Assembly: GCA_015039465.1 (NCBI GenBank)
Contig: MU130617.1
Coordinates: 231,488 to 295,487, forward strand
Reading direction: 5' to 3'
Length of the DNA: 64,000 bases
Origin: Phlegmacium glaucopus
Lineage: Eukaryota; Basidiomycota; Agaricomycetes; Agaricales; Cortinariaceae
Position numbers and translations under genes: made by a program. Below, in pieces: positions 44,736 through 58,006 of the stretch; position 1 is the first letter of the stretch; the number at the start of each line of letters is the position of its first letter. The notes below the pieces were generated by a model, which was given only the letters and a program-made list of their open reading frames with translations, was not told where the DNA came from and ran no database searches.

Positions 44736-46711
44736 AAATAGTGGGTTGAGGGGAAGACAAGATGTGTTGATGTCTAGTTCTCTCTTGTCAGCTCACTACA
44801 CTCAAACGAATCAATTGTTCTTGCACTCTTATGACTGGTGTGAATGACTATCTATAATCTGTTGTGAGGAATTGTTTCCAGGTGCGAGTATATAGGGGGG
44901 AGTTGACTCCGTCAACTCTAATGTTCCGAATTTGTTGTTTTATTATTTCTTGATATCAAATTTCTCCATTGTTAAGTTTTTATGTTCTGAATTGTTATGT
45001 TTTTCTTGTTATTGGTTATGTTTTTTTTTTTTTTTACTACAATATAACTACAGCTTTTTATACCTTTAGTTTGTAGTACTGTGTTTTGAAAATGGATATA
45101 TGGGAATCTAAGATCCGAGAACAAAAACGGAGAGGTAACAAATTTGTATGTAAGAATGGACTGTGTAATTTCGGAGTAATTTCCAAAAGGGGAATGAATT
45201 TGAAATTGATAAAATAGGAAACGTACGAATTTGGAAAATGTAACGCGGTGCGAAATTCTGTATTGAATTTGAAATTATGAAAATAGTAATAATTCGAGGT
45301 AGGGAGAATCCCTCCTCACACTGTCCCAGTGGAAGCATCTTACTGTTGCCGATCCTCTGTTCTGATGTCTACTTCATGGTCCTTGGTGTGGTGTCCCATT
45401 GCTGTGTTGAACTGTGTGAGTTTCAGCTGTTGATTATTATTTTAGGTATCTCTTATCTTATCAAGTTTAAAGATATTTGTATCTTTACGCAAGTTCAATG
45501 AGCGACCATCAAGGGCCTCTACGCAGCATTAGTCACGTGCACATCGTCAGGATAAACCGTCTGATACTGACGTCCTGAAAACAGACAGTCTAACAGTGAC
45601 GCACAAGGGAGAGACATAGTGAAGGGCATAAAAGGGGCACACATGAATCTTTATCATCCCTTCGCTCACTGTCTCTCCCAGGGGTGACTCGGAGTACCAG
45701 AGCCATTTCTTAGTCACCCACCCACCCACATCCTTATTTTAATATATCTTATCTTAAACTAGCTGTACCTAGTAGAGATAAAAAATTCCATTTAGACCGG
45801 TTGGCTGGCCGGAGAGCCACCAACCGGTTCTGACTTGCTACTCTACCCATGTCTCCCATGCCCAGTCGTCATTGGTCATTTTCTTTTAGCATTATCTGCT
45901 AGATTACATAATCACATTCTTATTTTCTTCTACACAGCCAGGGAGACTATTGAAATTTACTTAAGATTCTCTCACATAAACCCTGTGTAAATATCTTCGT
46001 ACCAATTTTAAAATCCAAGCTCCTCAAGGGGATTTCAATTCAAGGTGTTCTAAGCCAAGTTTAAATGGAGGCGCACTGGGTTCAAACCTCCAAACTCACA
46101 TGCTCCATTCCGGCAGTATGGAAATCCACTTTCCAGTCATCATCGGGACATGGTGGCTTGATTCCGATTGATTCCGTTCTCCCCAAACTCCCTCGTTGCT
46201 GATCCAGAAAATAGTGGAAACAAGCCATATATTCTCGAGATGAGTTACATTATGGGACACATGTAACTACTAGTACTACTAACAATGTCCATCCTGCAAA
46301 ACCCCAGCTTCAGTGTGAAGAAATTGAACCAGAATACCATCCCCAACCCCTAAGGTACATCAGCAAAATCAGGAAATTCCCATAGCTTGTCACAGTCACA
46401 TTGCCAAAATTATAGTTTGTTATAGTGCCTTATAGTGCCCATAGTATCCATGTCGCGCTCGCTAGCACTGTCCAGCACTGTCCCAAATGCAGAGTTCACT
46501 ATATCACATTGTAGAGCACTGCAAGGGATCCATTACTACTATCATGCATTATGAATCCCAGGCTATCCGGTAGATATCCTTAATATGAATTCTAATAGTC
46601 ATTATTTTCAAATATATTTCATTCAAACTACATTGTAATATGAGAGCGAACAAACAGCCAGATACATGTATCTAATGAAATGAATTTTAATAAGGAAAGC
46701 TAGAAGTAAAG
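44736..46711. other. Intergenic, AT-rich region next to the Plavaka element
   Basis: Starts with an AT-rich 3' flank of the kinase-like gene. At 45797-45830 there is a hairpin with stem ACCGGTTGG / CCAACCGGT. Nothing codes for a recognisable protein. The 3' end of the Plavaka element should lie in the right part, but I could not find its terminal repeat. Confidence 0.45.
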
Positions 46712-48942
46712 CTAAGAAAGAGATAGATAAAGTTCCTTGTCAAAGTACTTATTCAACCGGAATTCTGAACAGTAGGTAGAGGAATTATACTTGGTGAGGC
46801 AGCGATCAGCTACATTTCCAAAACAAGGAGTCAGGTTAACAGGCGCTCTTACTTGCTGCAAAGGAAGTATGTCGCCAATGAGTTTGCCATTGGCTTGCCT
46901 TGCCCGTTTGAGAATATATAATGATGATTTTGCCTCAGGGTAAGGTCCTCGAGCTGTGGATGAACCTGAAATGTTTTTGTTGATCTGGGGTACAATATCA
47001 AAACAACGTGCATATGTAAGGAAACGATCTCCATGAAAGAGGGATCTTGTGCGTTGAATAATATGGAAGATGAGACATAATTCCACCACTTGATGACCTT
47101 GAAAGATTGGAGGTTAGCAGGATATTCAACCAATGAACTGAAATCTATGATATCCATACCTTCAAGGCAGCTATGTGGCCATTCAAAATCTGGATCCAGA
47201 TTGACGATGACTGGATCGTAGCGCCCCAACTCTCATTCACCAGATGGAGGACATGCATTTACAGTCTTGGATGGGAGAGTTTCATGTGGAAAATGATATG
47301 CTTTATTTTGTAAACAAAGTTTCTTCCACACCTGTAAATGTGTGAATGGTAATTGAGATCCTTGAGATGCAGAGTGGCGGCCACCAAGGACTCTGATATA
47401 TCCATTGTTAGCATTAGTGATACATTGTATGTAGTTGGAGAGTGCTTCATGTAAATCTGGAGTGTTGAACAAAGTAGCTATGTCATTGATAGGCTTATTA
47501 AATGATGGATTGCGGTTAAGATGGAAGGCTGCTTGAGGTGAGGAAAATGTATGTGGTTGTGCTTGTGGTACTCGGCCAGATGGAGGATTTTTCTTGAGGT
47601 CAGCAGCTTTGGCGAAATAGTCAACGTGAGAGGGCGAGGACTTGCCCGAGAGAGCTGATACAGGATTTATTTGATTGACAAGGTTAGCCGTTGTCTCAAT
47701 AGTTGAGTCATCACTGGCAACACTTGCACAGTCGCTATTGTCTTCTTCTGAAGAGCCATTTGTAGAAAACCTTGCGCAAAAGTCTACTTTGGCATCACGA
47801 ACTGCTGTAAAAAGGTCGAATTGCTGACATTTCTCTATGCGATCAAGATGTTGACAAATTTGAGACTCGAATTTTTGGTTATTGGAGAAATCTGAAGGAT
47901 CTTTTATCACTTCAATGTGAGCACATTCCGTTCCATCTGCTGACCATTGGAGTGCAATACCGTTTGCGCGAATACTTGGAACAACACTCTGTAGAAATTC
48001 CAGTTTTGGAAAATACCAGTTATCAATAACATGGTTTTTCCCCTGTCGAGCCCCTGCAGCAATGATCAAATCCTTGTGAGTATGAAATTCCTTTAGTGCT
48101 GCATCGATCTTTGCGCACATTGGTTCATCAATCTGCATAGATTGAGCCAAGTAACGGAAGTCCATCAGAGATTGGATGGCAACGAGGAAGTCTGGTGGAA
48201 CAGCATCTGCAATCACAGCAACAATGTAGTGCTGGATCTCTCGGTGTTCACGACCAGTAACCTGTTTGAGAGACAATATGCCTTCTTTGAACTGTCGGAA
48301 TCCCACATGCTGATGAAGGACGGAGAACCGAAAGTCAAGCTCAGCGGCACCAACAGTGTTTATGCACCATTTGGCATCATGGTCCCAAAATGCTTTATGC
48401 CAGTGATGCAGCAGTTCTGGTGTTAGGAATATGGATGGATTGGACATAGGCCAATTCACCCAAAATGGTCGATGAATGCCATTCAAATGGAACTGTGAAG
48501 CTGCCTTAAAATAAGCTTCCAGATCTTTTTCCTCCACCACATGGAGTTGTGCGAGTGTCGTTGATGCCGTGTGTGGTTCATGCCGGAAATTGTCTCCCAG
48601 TTGTTTATATGAAGCCATTGTAACCAAAGAAGTCCTCCGATAAGGGTGGATTCTGGAGTGTTGACGATATATGCAGCTAGAGGGGTAAAGCAGAACTGAC
48701 GCCATCCAAGTGGGTCGGACATCATGATTCCTATACTGGCAGCGGTTTTCAACGGTTGAAGAATGAAGTCGAGGCATTTGTGTACCAGCCTATCTCCCAG
48801 CAGGCCACGTAGACACTTTTTCTGATGAATAAATGACGGTACTGGTAGCAATGCTAAAAGAAGGAAAGCATGGTTGGATGATTTCATTCGGAAGTTCATT
48901 TTGAGATTGGCGAGGCTGATAAGCAATGGGTGTGCCATACGG

Positions 48943-49975
48943 TGATGAACATGGCTATGCTCTACCAACTGGAATTGCCCTTTTGTCGCCATGTCGCCCC
49001 TCTCATCGCTACGTCGCCCCTCTCATCGCTTCACCGTCGCCCCTCTCATCGCTACGTCGCCCCTCTCATCGCTACGTCGCCCCTCTAGTCGCCATGTCGC
49101 CCCTCTAGTCGCCATATCGCCCCTCTCATTGCCACATTGCCCTTGTCACTATGTCACACCTTTCAGTCCTACATCACCCCTCTTGTTGCTACATCGCCCT
49201 TTCCACCCTGTTCACCATCTTCATCATTACCCATTTTCCTAAAAGTCGCCCATGCTGCGCATCACTTCGCTTCTTTTGATTTCCTATCATTCCTACTTTT
49301 ATGCATCCCCTCACCATGCCAAAATCATGTTCGCATCATTTTACTGTTACCTAGCTACCAGTTATTCTCCATGCTCCTTTTATCTTATGGTGCGACTTTT
49401 TGTATTTTCTCACTTAACTCCTTATGCTTTTTGATGCTATTTACTCCACACACCTTGTGCTTCATTTCCCCATTTATTCTAATCACCTCTACTATAAAAA
49501 ACCCATGTAACTTAGTTACAGAACAATAAGAAAGTATTCGCCTCTCTCCCCAGAGTATAGAATTAAGTCTTGTCATCGTCTCTCTCGTCGTTCGCCTTCG
49601 TTTCATTGCGTTTTACTGCGAGTCGCCCATACAGCGACTATACATCGTCACTGCGTCGCCCCTTCGTCACTGCGTCTCCCCTTCGTCACTGCGTCTCCCC
49701 TTCATCACTGCGTCGCCCCTTCATCACTGCGTCTCCCCTTCGTCACTGCGTCTCCCCTTCGTCACTGCATCTCCCCTTCATCACTGCGTCGCCACTTCGT
49801 TCCTTCGTCGCCCTTTCGTCATTACATCGCTCCTTGTTTCGCTTGTCTCATATCTCGTCGCCCTACCTTAGTTGGAACCTTTCTGCAGATACTTGACTCA
49901 GTGTTTAGGCCACCGAAGCCCCGAGCCGCATCACACCTCAGTTAGTACAGCACCTAGCGTACTGACAGTGTATCA
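48943..49975 (+). mobile_element. Solo LTR-like element, copy 1, inserted in the Plavaka gene
   Basis: The 1033-bp insert begins TGATGAACATGGC and ends GACAGTGTATCA, thus TG...CA, and is flanked by a 4-bp target duplication ACGG (48939-48942, 49976-49979). Removing it with one ACGG restores the coding sequence of the transposase. Inside are two tandem arrays: a CGTCGCCCCTCTCATCGCTA-type unit at 49000-49140 and a CACTGCGTCTCCCCTTCGT-type unit at 49650-49800. Between them lies a TATA box and a pyrimidine-rich start-like region, the layout of an LTR. No gag or pol is present. A second copy is at 58202. Confidence 0.78.
49493..49500 (+). promoter_or_regulatory. TATA box inside the solo LTR
   Basis: TATAAAAA sits in the middle of the LTR, followed after about 60 bases by a pyrimidine-rich segment (CGCCTCTCTCCCC). 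This would be the U3-R boundary region; the same sequence is found inverted in the second copy around 58690. Confidence 0.5.
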
Positions 49976-50971
49976 ACGGTTACCAGTCATGGCAGATATA
50001 TTTGTTTTATCTGATGATAAAACTGTTCCAAGGAGTGTTGCCCCTCATGGAAGAGAATCCTCTGATATATAAGATGATTAGTCTTGGAGTCAAAACAGAG
50101 GAAATCAAATATGATTACATACCTGCATTTCCCAAGCAGCATTGCCTGATAACCATTCTGTATACACTTGTATTGCACCCTCTGCTGACCAGAACAACTG
50201 AAACAGATGGAATTGGATGTAGTCTTGGACTAGCAGGTTGTGTAAGATTGACTGAAGACAATCTATGGGATCTTGGTAGTAGAGAAATAACTTTTGTTTT
50301 GTCGGGAAAGCTGTTGGCCATGGTTTACTTTTCCATGAAGGTCCCACCGGTAGCATTTCAGCACGATTTCGTAAGTCCTTTGCGGTATGGAAGGAAAGTC
50401 CAATGTTTTTCACCTATTTCCAAGGAATTTTTTGGTAAGGAGAATATATACTGTATTTTAGATGCGTAACTCACCAGTTTGAGCTTCAGAAAACGATCCA
50501 CGGCAGCCATGCTTAGGCGAGAACGAAGTAGAAATGAGGCTAGCTCCCATTCATCTCTTGATGTGAAAGGATAGTATAGGTGCCCTTTCCTCATTTCGGT
50601 ATATCTGTCCTTGTCACATTGATCCATAAATGTCTCTCCACGTCTGAAGACTTGGCCAGATGTAGGATGATTCTTGATATTAAATGGATTTTGCCTGTCT
50701 TCAGGGTTTGGGGATGTAGATGCTGGAAGGGAAGAATGAGATGAGGCTGGCAGATAATCTTCTGCTGTATCCATAAAACCAGGCGGTTCAAAACTTTGTT
50801 GACCCATGTCATCACTTCAGATATTGCTGGACCCGATTGAAGAGTGGTGGCGATATCAATACACTCTTCGAAGTGCGTCAAGCAGGAGGAAAACGGCTGG
50901 TTCATATGTTGCAGAAGACTGGTCTGGTCCTTGAACTTCTTTCCACATCGGGGACAGTGGGCGGAAGGCAT

Positions 50972-53164
50972 AGATGCGAGGTTTGGTTAGGCAGTATAAG
51001 TTGTGAAAGATGTAGATAAAGATCAGTGAGATCAAATGTTGGTATGATTCTCACGTTTGTCATCAGTTGAGACTTCTCTGGGCGATTCATAGAGGTTTAT
51101 AGTGGTTCTCCTGGCCTGAGTTCACTATCCTTTGTATACAATAAGAAGGCAGGAGGTACAAAAGCTGTGGTTATAGATGCTTGTAGGATGATGATAAGAC
51201 TGATATGTTGGGCGCTAAATCTGATTAGAAGGACAGAACTGGCCATGGCGGCCCAACATTGTCCCAACAGTATGGTAGCCCTGAACATCTATCCAAGAAC
51301 AAACTAAGTGACGAGTTTAATGGCTTAGGAGCTGGAGATTGAGGGGTAGTATTAAAGATGTTGGAAGGAATGGGAAGGTTGGTGATGAATGAGGCTCTGT
51401 TGAAGTCATCCTTGTTTTAGATGAAGGACAACTTATTGAGGGTGTAAAAGTGGCAGAGAAGGTTGGTTTAGGGTTTATGCTTGGATGGTGTATCAGCCGA
51501 GACAGGGTTGGATTTAGGCAGTGATGGTATTTTGGGAGTAAATGAAAATGGGATGGAGATTGTATTTACCCAGTACTCCAACCCCAGAATCAACCAAGAT
51601 AACTGGAGAGTCAATGATTTGGCCATTGAGAAAACTAACTCGCAATCTGGGTATATAACACCAGAAATTGCAATTTAGCATCGGAGGCCAGACCAGGGAA
51701 TGACTCAGGATTGAGGTGATAGGGCGACCAAAAGGATGGTGGTATGACAACAAGAGTTTAAAGATGGGGTTGAGGTGATAAAGAGGCCAAAAGGATAATT
51801 CCGGGATGGGAGACAGGCGTGGTGTGGATAGAGGGATGGGTGAAATCATGTATCTTGAACCCCTTGCAATTTGGGGTCATACATCTTGGTTGCTGCTGGA
51901 GAAGGAGGACATGGAGGTTGCGAGAGTGTGGCTCATCTTTGCGACTAGGTTCTGGTTGGGTTTGGTCTGAGAGAACAAAAATGGTGAGGATTATGCGGTG
52001 AGGATGGAGATGGACAGAAGGAACTCACGGTGATACCTATCAACCTGCGATCATTGAGAGAGGAAGGTGGCGTACACTCTGTGAGTGAAGAGCATTGAGG
52101 GGTGCGTAGAGAGATGGTGTATCCATGTCTTCGTTCATAGGTAAAGGCTCCAATAAAGCACGACGGCTTTGCATAGCTAGCTAGAGGCAAAAGCGGAATG
52201 CCCGGTCATCAAGATGCCATAAATGTTGTGAAAGTTGAGCCATTGAAAGTCAAGACTGTATCGCAGTGACAAGAGCTCAAAGATGATGAGGGTAACGAGG
52301 CCGGTAGTCAAATGTTCGAGATAATGGGGAAGTGTAGTCAAAGACACGAAGAGATGACAAGTTAACCAACTTGTAATCTGGGTATATAACACCAGATTAC
52401 AAGGATGGTGGTGGTAGTGGTCATGGCGGAATCATAAGTAATCTGCGTGGATAACAGGTATGAATAGAGCATACCGTTATAAATCGTTGTTTGTGTTGTT
52501 ATAAAACACCAACCAGAAGGAACTGGACCAGACTTTAGGTCAGAATATCCCCCTGTGTTCGTTTAGGGAAGGTATAACCAGAGACTAGTAAGCACACTTG
52601 GTTAAGAGAGAGTAGAGGAGGATGAGGATGAATATGAAAGGTGACTGAGGGTGGACAGTTAAGGACTGAAAAAGCGAACTCAGAGGGGTTAAGGAAGAGG
52701 ATGAGGGAGGATAAGAGGGAGTCTTCAGCAAGACTATAGTAATTGACAGTGGGGATAGATTGACAGTTAAAGGCAGAAAAAGCGAACTTGAGGAAGGAAT
52801 TCACTGGAATTCCACTGAGATGATGATTGTTGGGGGGGTAAGAATGAATTGAACTGAACTACCTATCCTGGTACAAAAGAGCAGTATTTATACCCTAAGG
52901 ATGAGGCTATGTAAAACAATAAAAAAAAAGAAGTACGCGCTGTCAAAGGAAGGATGATGAAGAGAGGACAGCTGCGAGAAGAAAAGAACAATGGAAAAGA
53001 AAAAGGAACAGTAAAAGAATCTGCAAAGTGTCAAAGTGCGAGAGAAAAGAAGAGAAGGCAGTGTACATAGTCCAATAGCAAAAATATATCGACTCCATAG
53101 GCGTGTGGTCATGTCAAAAATATGAAAGGTCCTGAGTCAACACTTGAAAGGCGCAGCCTTGTTC
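50972..53164. other. Transposon-rich flank upstream of the Plavaka gene
   Basis: No intact gene. Observed internal repeats are a 20-bp motif ATCTGGGTATATAACACCAG at about 51651 and 52379, a duplicated TTGAGGTGATA...CCAAAAGGAT block at 51711 and 51771, and a block GACAGTTAA...GAAAAAGCGAACT repeated at 52655 and 52762. These suggest worn transposon or LTR sequence of unknown type. The 5' end of the Plavaka element must lie in here. Confidence 0.45.
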
Positions 53165-53357
53165 NNNNNNNNNNNNNNNNNNNNNNNNNNNNNNNNNNNN
53201 NNNNNNNNNNNNNNNNNNNNNNNNNNNNNNNNNNNNNNNNNNNNNNNNNNNNNNNNNNNNNNNNNNNNNNNNNNNNNNNNNNNNNNNNNNNNNNNNNNNN
53301 NNNNNNNNNNNNNNNNNNNNNNNNNNNNNNNNNNNNNNNNNNNNNNNNNNNNNNNNN
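53165..53357. other. Assembly gap (193 N)
   Basis: A run of 193 undetermined bases. The right flank begins with a 105-bp tandem repeat, which may have prevented assembly; the true length need not be 193. Confidence 0.99.
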
Positions 53358-53540
53358 GCTCTACGTCTGTAACTGTTATTTCTGCAACCGTCTCTTCTCG
53401 GCAACTTCAAAACGGGTCTCTTTGGACCCATATTCTACTCCATTCTTACAACCTTAACCTCTGCTCTACGTCTGCAACTGCTATTTCTGCAACCGTCTCT
53501 TCTCGGCAACTTCAAAACGGGTCTCTTTAGACCCATATTT
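53358..53540 (+). repeat. Tandem repeat, period 105 bp, running into the gap
   Basis: GCTCTACGTCTG begins at 53358 and again at 53463, and both copies continue with TCTGCAACCGTCTCTTCTCG and AAACGGGTCTCTTT. The first visible copy starts exactly at the gap edge, so more copies are probably hidden there. Confidence 0.75.
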
Positions 53541-54901
53541 TGTGGTCTCTAAAGAGTTACTCGCCACCTCAATATTGGCTTCTGAAGTGCCTTACTCTCG
53601 TAACCCCTACTCCAACAATACCACAAACAACTCTCAGTCTCGGCAACCATAGACCCATATATTGTGGGTCTCTAGGATTCCGGACACTACCTGTAGTTTC
53701 TTCTTTTCACCTAAAGTTTGACTCAAACTTTACAATAGTTAAAGTTTGATTCAAGTTTTAGTTGTTTCAAAGTTTAGTTGTTTCAAACTTTAGTTGTTTG
53801 AATTAGTTATGGCGGTTGTCGACATTGCATGTCCGACTTTAGGTCGTTCTCTAGCTTGCGCGATAGCGCGTGGTTATGACTAACCATCACACTCTTCTTT
53901 CGAATTTTCAACGGTAGTACTTTTATTCGCCTGAAACTTAAGTGAATGGATAAAACCTTCGTCGGGACTTAGCACAAGGACCAGCTGTTTTAGTAAGCAA
54001 GTTGCTATTGTAGGAGTAGCGAGTAGTATGAGAGTTACAGAGTGTGATACGAGAGGTAACAAAAGTGATAGCTGTACGAGGATTCGTATATGGTAGGCAA
54101 GTAAGGAACCGATCACTAGGTCGTTTCGTTAGTTAGATGATAAGCGTAGTCAGTAGCCGAGCGCAAACTAACATAGGAACCAGGTAGTAAAGTTCTTGCC
54201 GGGGAAATACCTGCGTAGTTGATGTAGAGGGTAATACATGTTCCGAAACAGTTACAACAACACCGATACCTGGGTGTTCAGAAGGGGTCTCCAATTCCAA
54301 CATCCTTACCTCATCTTATACCCAGATTTCTCTGGGCAAAACTTCAACGGCTCTTCTCTGCCAACGTCTTTATTGTCAACGTCTGCATCTTGTCTCCAAT
54401 TCCAACATCCTTACCTCATCTATCATATTCTATGGTTATAAGCCTTAGAGATCTCTTGCGGTTTACACCCAGATTTCTCTGGCTCTGATCTTCGACAGCT
54501 CCTCACTGTCTTAACTTTATCTCCAATATTGTTACCTCATCTTCAACATCAACAATCTCGATGGCTCTTCAACTAAATATCTGCTAATTCATCGTTAATC
54601 AAACTATTCTCAATTTAATATTTCTATATTACACGGTTGTTGAGATCTTCTGGTGTTCTATACCCAGATCTCGGTGAACTTTTCCATTGCCTGTAAATCC
54701 ATTCCAGATCCTAAGTTGTATGTTTCATGCTCATTTCAGAGGCGTCTTAATAACTAACTGATTGTCTGTCTTTAGGTCTGTGTTCCTCATTCTCACTTGA
54801 CTCTGTGCTTGAGACAGTTTTTCCACTTTGTACGTAGCTTTCTCATTAGTCTCGACTTCATTTGAACTTCATTGATCTATCAAACACAGAAACTTCTGAT
54901 C
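53541..54901. other. Repeat-containing 5' flank of the VPVWYPW-family gene
   Basis: Contains short direct repeats: CAAACTTTAGTTGTTTCAAA-like units at 53755-53800 and CCAATTCCAACATCCTTACC at 54290 and 54400, with ACCCAGATTTCTCTGG at 54321 and 54467. It has no reading frame. It could be the long leader or an LTR-like end of a mobile unit that contains the next genes, but no terminal repeat was found. Confidence 0.4.
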
Positions 54902-56550
54902 ATGGATAAAACAAATGGGCGCGTTCAAGTCCTCAACGGCCATGTCTTTTTCTCTCCGAATTGCAGCCGCACAGTGGAATACCCACCACCTATTCGAGAT
55001 GAGAGAGGTGGCGAGCCAAACCCTTTTCTTCCCAGCCATCAACCAAATAAACGCCACAATTATTTTGAGTTAGATACAACGAAATATGCCAGCCCTCATT
55101 GGTGGACTCTGGCTTTTGGTTGGATATCCTTTTTTCCCCTGATGCCCTCATTCTGTGGTCCTATATTTGAGAAATTGTTCATGCCCAGAAATCATCATCA
55201 TGTCTTCAATGAAGAACTTGGCGAATACTTTATGCCTTTGAGCCTATCAAATAAATGGCTGCAAGTGGACCGTGATCTTTCTGATGCTGTGTACCTCATT
55301 CGTCACCAATACCTGCTTCCATTTGTGTATCCTATCAATACATCTGGCTTTGGCTATTCCAAAGGCCACAAGCAGGTCTAGAGCACTCCACATGGCTCTA
55401 CGTAGGGGCAGGGATTGGTTCGTAGTGTGGATGGCACTTCTGTCCTATACCATTGCTGGAGCGGAAAACATTCATTCATCAGCCAAGGATTCAGTCACTC
55501 TCGCCAAGCCATCTTGGTACAATATCTTACTTGAGCACTTTGATGCTTGGTGGCTTGAGGCGCTTCATGCTTCAACTGTCTGTTCATTCTCTCCTCATAC
55601 ACCACGTGCAGGGGTATTTCTCGAACTGGAGGTGTTCGATTCAAACCAACCACTGCCCGAGTTTTTTTGTCGGTTCCATGTCCCGGTATGGTATCCATGG
55701 AGTAGCGATGTAGCTCGAAGATATGAGCATCTGGCTCCTCTTCCACACCAATTACAAGAAGGGACGGCATTCCTCACAAAATCCCCTCGTCCCTCAACTT
55801 CAACTCTCATGCCCTCAACTTCAACTCCAATGCCCTCGACTTCAACTCCCATGCCCTCTCTTCCGCCCTTTGCAGGTTCATCCACTCAGCCTAAGCAGCA
55901 TATTACCTGGGCGGAATTTATATTGCAACGCAAGCAATGCTATGAGGAGCAGGTTAGAAAGGAAACACCTCAAGAGCAGCAGGTACGTCTAGCACGCCTG
56001 CATAATCCACCAAAAATTAGCGCAAAGGTGTTTGAGTGGCTGGTGGATGATAATGGTGATTTGTATCGGCAGGCCGTACCCAAGAAAATGCGCGAGGACA
56101 TACTCAATAGCTATCTAGCTCGCCAGATCTATTATGATCCAATCGAAAACAAGTATGACTGCTGTGAAGAGTATGACTCAGGCGCACCTGGAGGACCCTT
56201 GGATGACTCTGACTCTGACGATGTGTCTTGGGATGGTGATGATGTAGGTATGAACCAGGCAGGTGAAGACAGGATTCCGCCTGCTAGGGTACCTTCACCG
56301 GACGTTGAGATCAATGACAGCTGGAATCTGCAGTCTGTGGAAGCTCCCAATCCAAGTTCTCCAGATAACTTCATTGCGGAAGTCCATCGTATCCTTTTCA
56401 TGCACTTTGGATACACGCCTGTCATCCCTGCCCCAACATTTCACGATCCTGTTCTCAAGACGGAAAAAAATAGACTAAGGTTCATGCGATTCCTTGGGAT
56501 TGGCTGGCGAGATATACTCATTCCAGCATTTGAAACCGCTCAAATCTCTG

Positions 56551-57435
56551 CCGCTGCCACCTTTGTTCATCGTCTACACACCAGAGGGTCTATCTCTGCA
56601 GATGAATGGGATCTTAGCAGGGAAAACCGTCAATCAATATTTTTTTCCACCCATCTGAAGGCAATACGCTGTGTTGATCAAGGTCTTTTTATGTTTGATT
56701 TCAAAGACCATAGCACCGTGACATGGAAATTAACGGTTAAGACGGCTGCACATGCACTCCTAGTGTGTCAATTAGACTCACACCTCAATGAATCTGATCT
56801 GGCATACTATTTACTGCAGAATGGTATCCCATTTCACACACTTCAACTGTCAACAACCTTGGGTCGGTCTCCCATCTCTAGGCACCCCCCCCCTCGTCAT
56901 ACCCTTCTGCCCTGCCAACTATGAATTCACTTGGCGAGACTATGAAGCATTTTGACAGCAATGTCACATTATTTTCAAGCAACCACGCGGTCGCGCAGCC
57001 TTGTTGAGAGGGTATTATCCATGGCATTTGGCAATAAATGACATATCCCTTTTATCTGTAATCTCTGGCCCTTCTGGATGGTCAACGGATCCCAATGAAA
57101 TGCTTGTGGTCAAATTGCCAGAAACCAGGGAAGAGCCCATTGATGATAAGCTTACAGATACTGAATTGAAGCTTCTCAGTGGGATGTATGATGCTTCAAC
57201 AAGTATGTATTTTATTACAAATTGCTGGTTAATTTTTCTAACATTCTTTATTTTGAAGATATCCCAGGTCAACATGCTTCGTTGTCTTGGTATCCCTCAA
57301 TCATCAAGTTCGAGAACTCTGGCAGGAATGCAGGCAGATGGACAGAGGTAGAAGAGAGAGAATTCTCTGTAAGGCACAGTCGCCATATGGGAGCAGGATC
57401 CAATAATGCCAGCAGTCTAAGGCAAGGGCCCTTAC
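56551..57435 (+). repeat. Internal duplication, first copy (885 bp)
   Basis: Matches 58007-59945 once the LTR and its target duplication are removed (885 versus 884 bp); the one-base difference is the C run at 56885. Both copies begin CCGCTGCCACCTTTGTTCAT and end GGCAAGGGCCCTTAC. About 570 bp of unrelated AT-rich sequence separates the copies. Confidence 0.9.
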
Positions 57436-58006
57436 ACATAGTTCCTGGAAACATAGGGCTTGTTCTATTTTTAGCCCCAGGTTCCTAATTTTAGGTAATG
57501 TCCACCCCTCTTGGTGGGAACTGCGCATATTGTGCCAAGAAACAGATCTTCTGATGATTGTTAAGCACTCCCCCTATCTGAATAATCATGATTCCCACAC
57601 AATCACATGGTAACCACTATCTTGGTTATACCGCTTCCACTGTTGCTAAGAAACCAACTTCCCCTGAATAAAAATTACATAAAATTCTGTTGCTCCAAAA
57701 TCACACTCCCATAAAATCCTGGCGAACCCAAGACCGTTTATATAACTTTCCCTGTGCCAAGGCTAGAAGGAAATTCATGGATCTATTGGTTTACAATCCA
57801 GACATGCAATTTGTAGTGTAACAAATGATAGTCTATTGACCACACTTATTAACTATATGCATTTAAGTCACTACAGTACATAGATCTAATCAGCAGCTGC
57901 AGGGTAAACAACTCTGGATTCACCATGTCTACTATCAGTATTATTTATGCTGAAATAATAGATAAAAATTGCAAAAACCATGCTTATGCAGATTTAAATC
58001 ATATCA

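Larger units (their letters stand above)
46712..50971 (-). pseudogene. Plavaka-type DNA transposon transposase, decayed
   Basis: Fungal cut-and-paste transposase of the Plavaka group (related to CACTA/EnSpm). Read on the minus strand it has: a C2H2 finger CPRCGKKFKDQTSLLQHMNQ at the start (50971), the block RDEWELASFLLRSRLSMAAV (50550), PIDCLQSILHN near 50250, SSDKTNISAMTGN at about 50020, MAHPLLISLANLKMNF after the LTR insertion, then a long frame 48777-47233 (KTVNACPPSGE end) and a C-terminal part with RYDPVIVNLDPDFEWP, STARGPYPEAKSSLYILKRA and LNKYFDKELYLSLS. It is inactive: a frameshift near 50830, an in-frame TGA at 50045-50047, a frameshift near 48645, and a 1033-bp LTR inserted at 48943 right after the codon for Asn in AMTGN. 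Order and motifs of the family are otherwise complete. Confidence 0.85.

Noticed and set aside
46060..46110. GGGTTCAAACC resembling the T arm of a tRNA
   Set aside because: No acceptor stem, D arm or anticodon arm could be built around it.
49000..49800. Regularly spaced short repeats that look like a CRISPR array
   Set aside because: Units of 18-20 bp follow each other directly without unique spacers, and the organism is a fungus. They are plain tandem repeats of an LTR.
48991..49896. Several overlapping frames rich in Ser, Leu, Pro and Arg
   Set aside because: They arise from the tandem arrays in the LTR and recur, reversed, at 58232-59292. They have no coding signature beyond the repeat.
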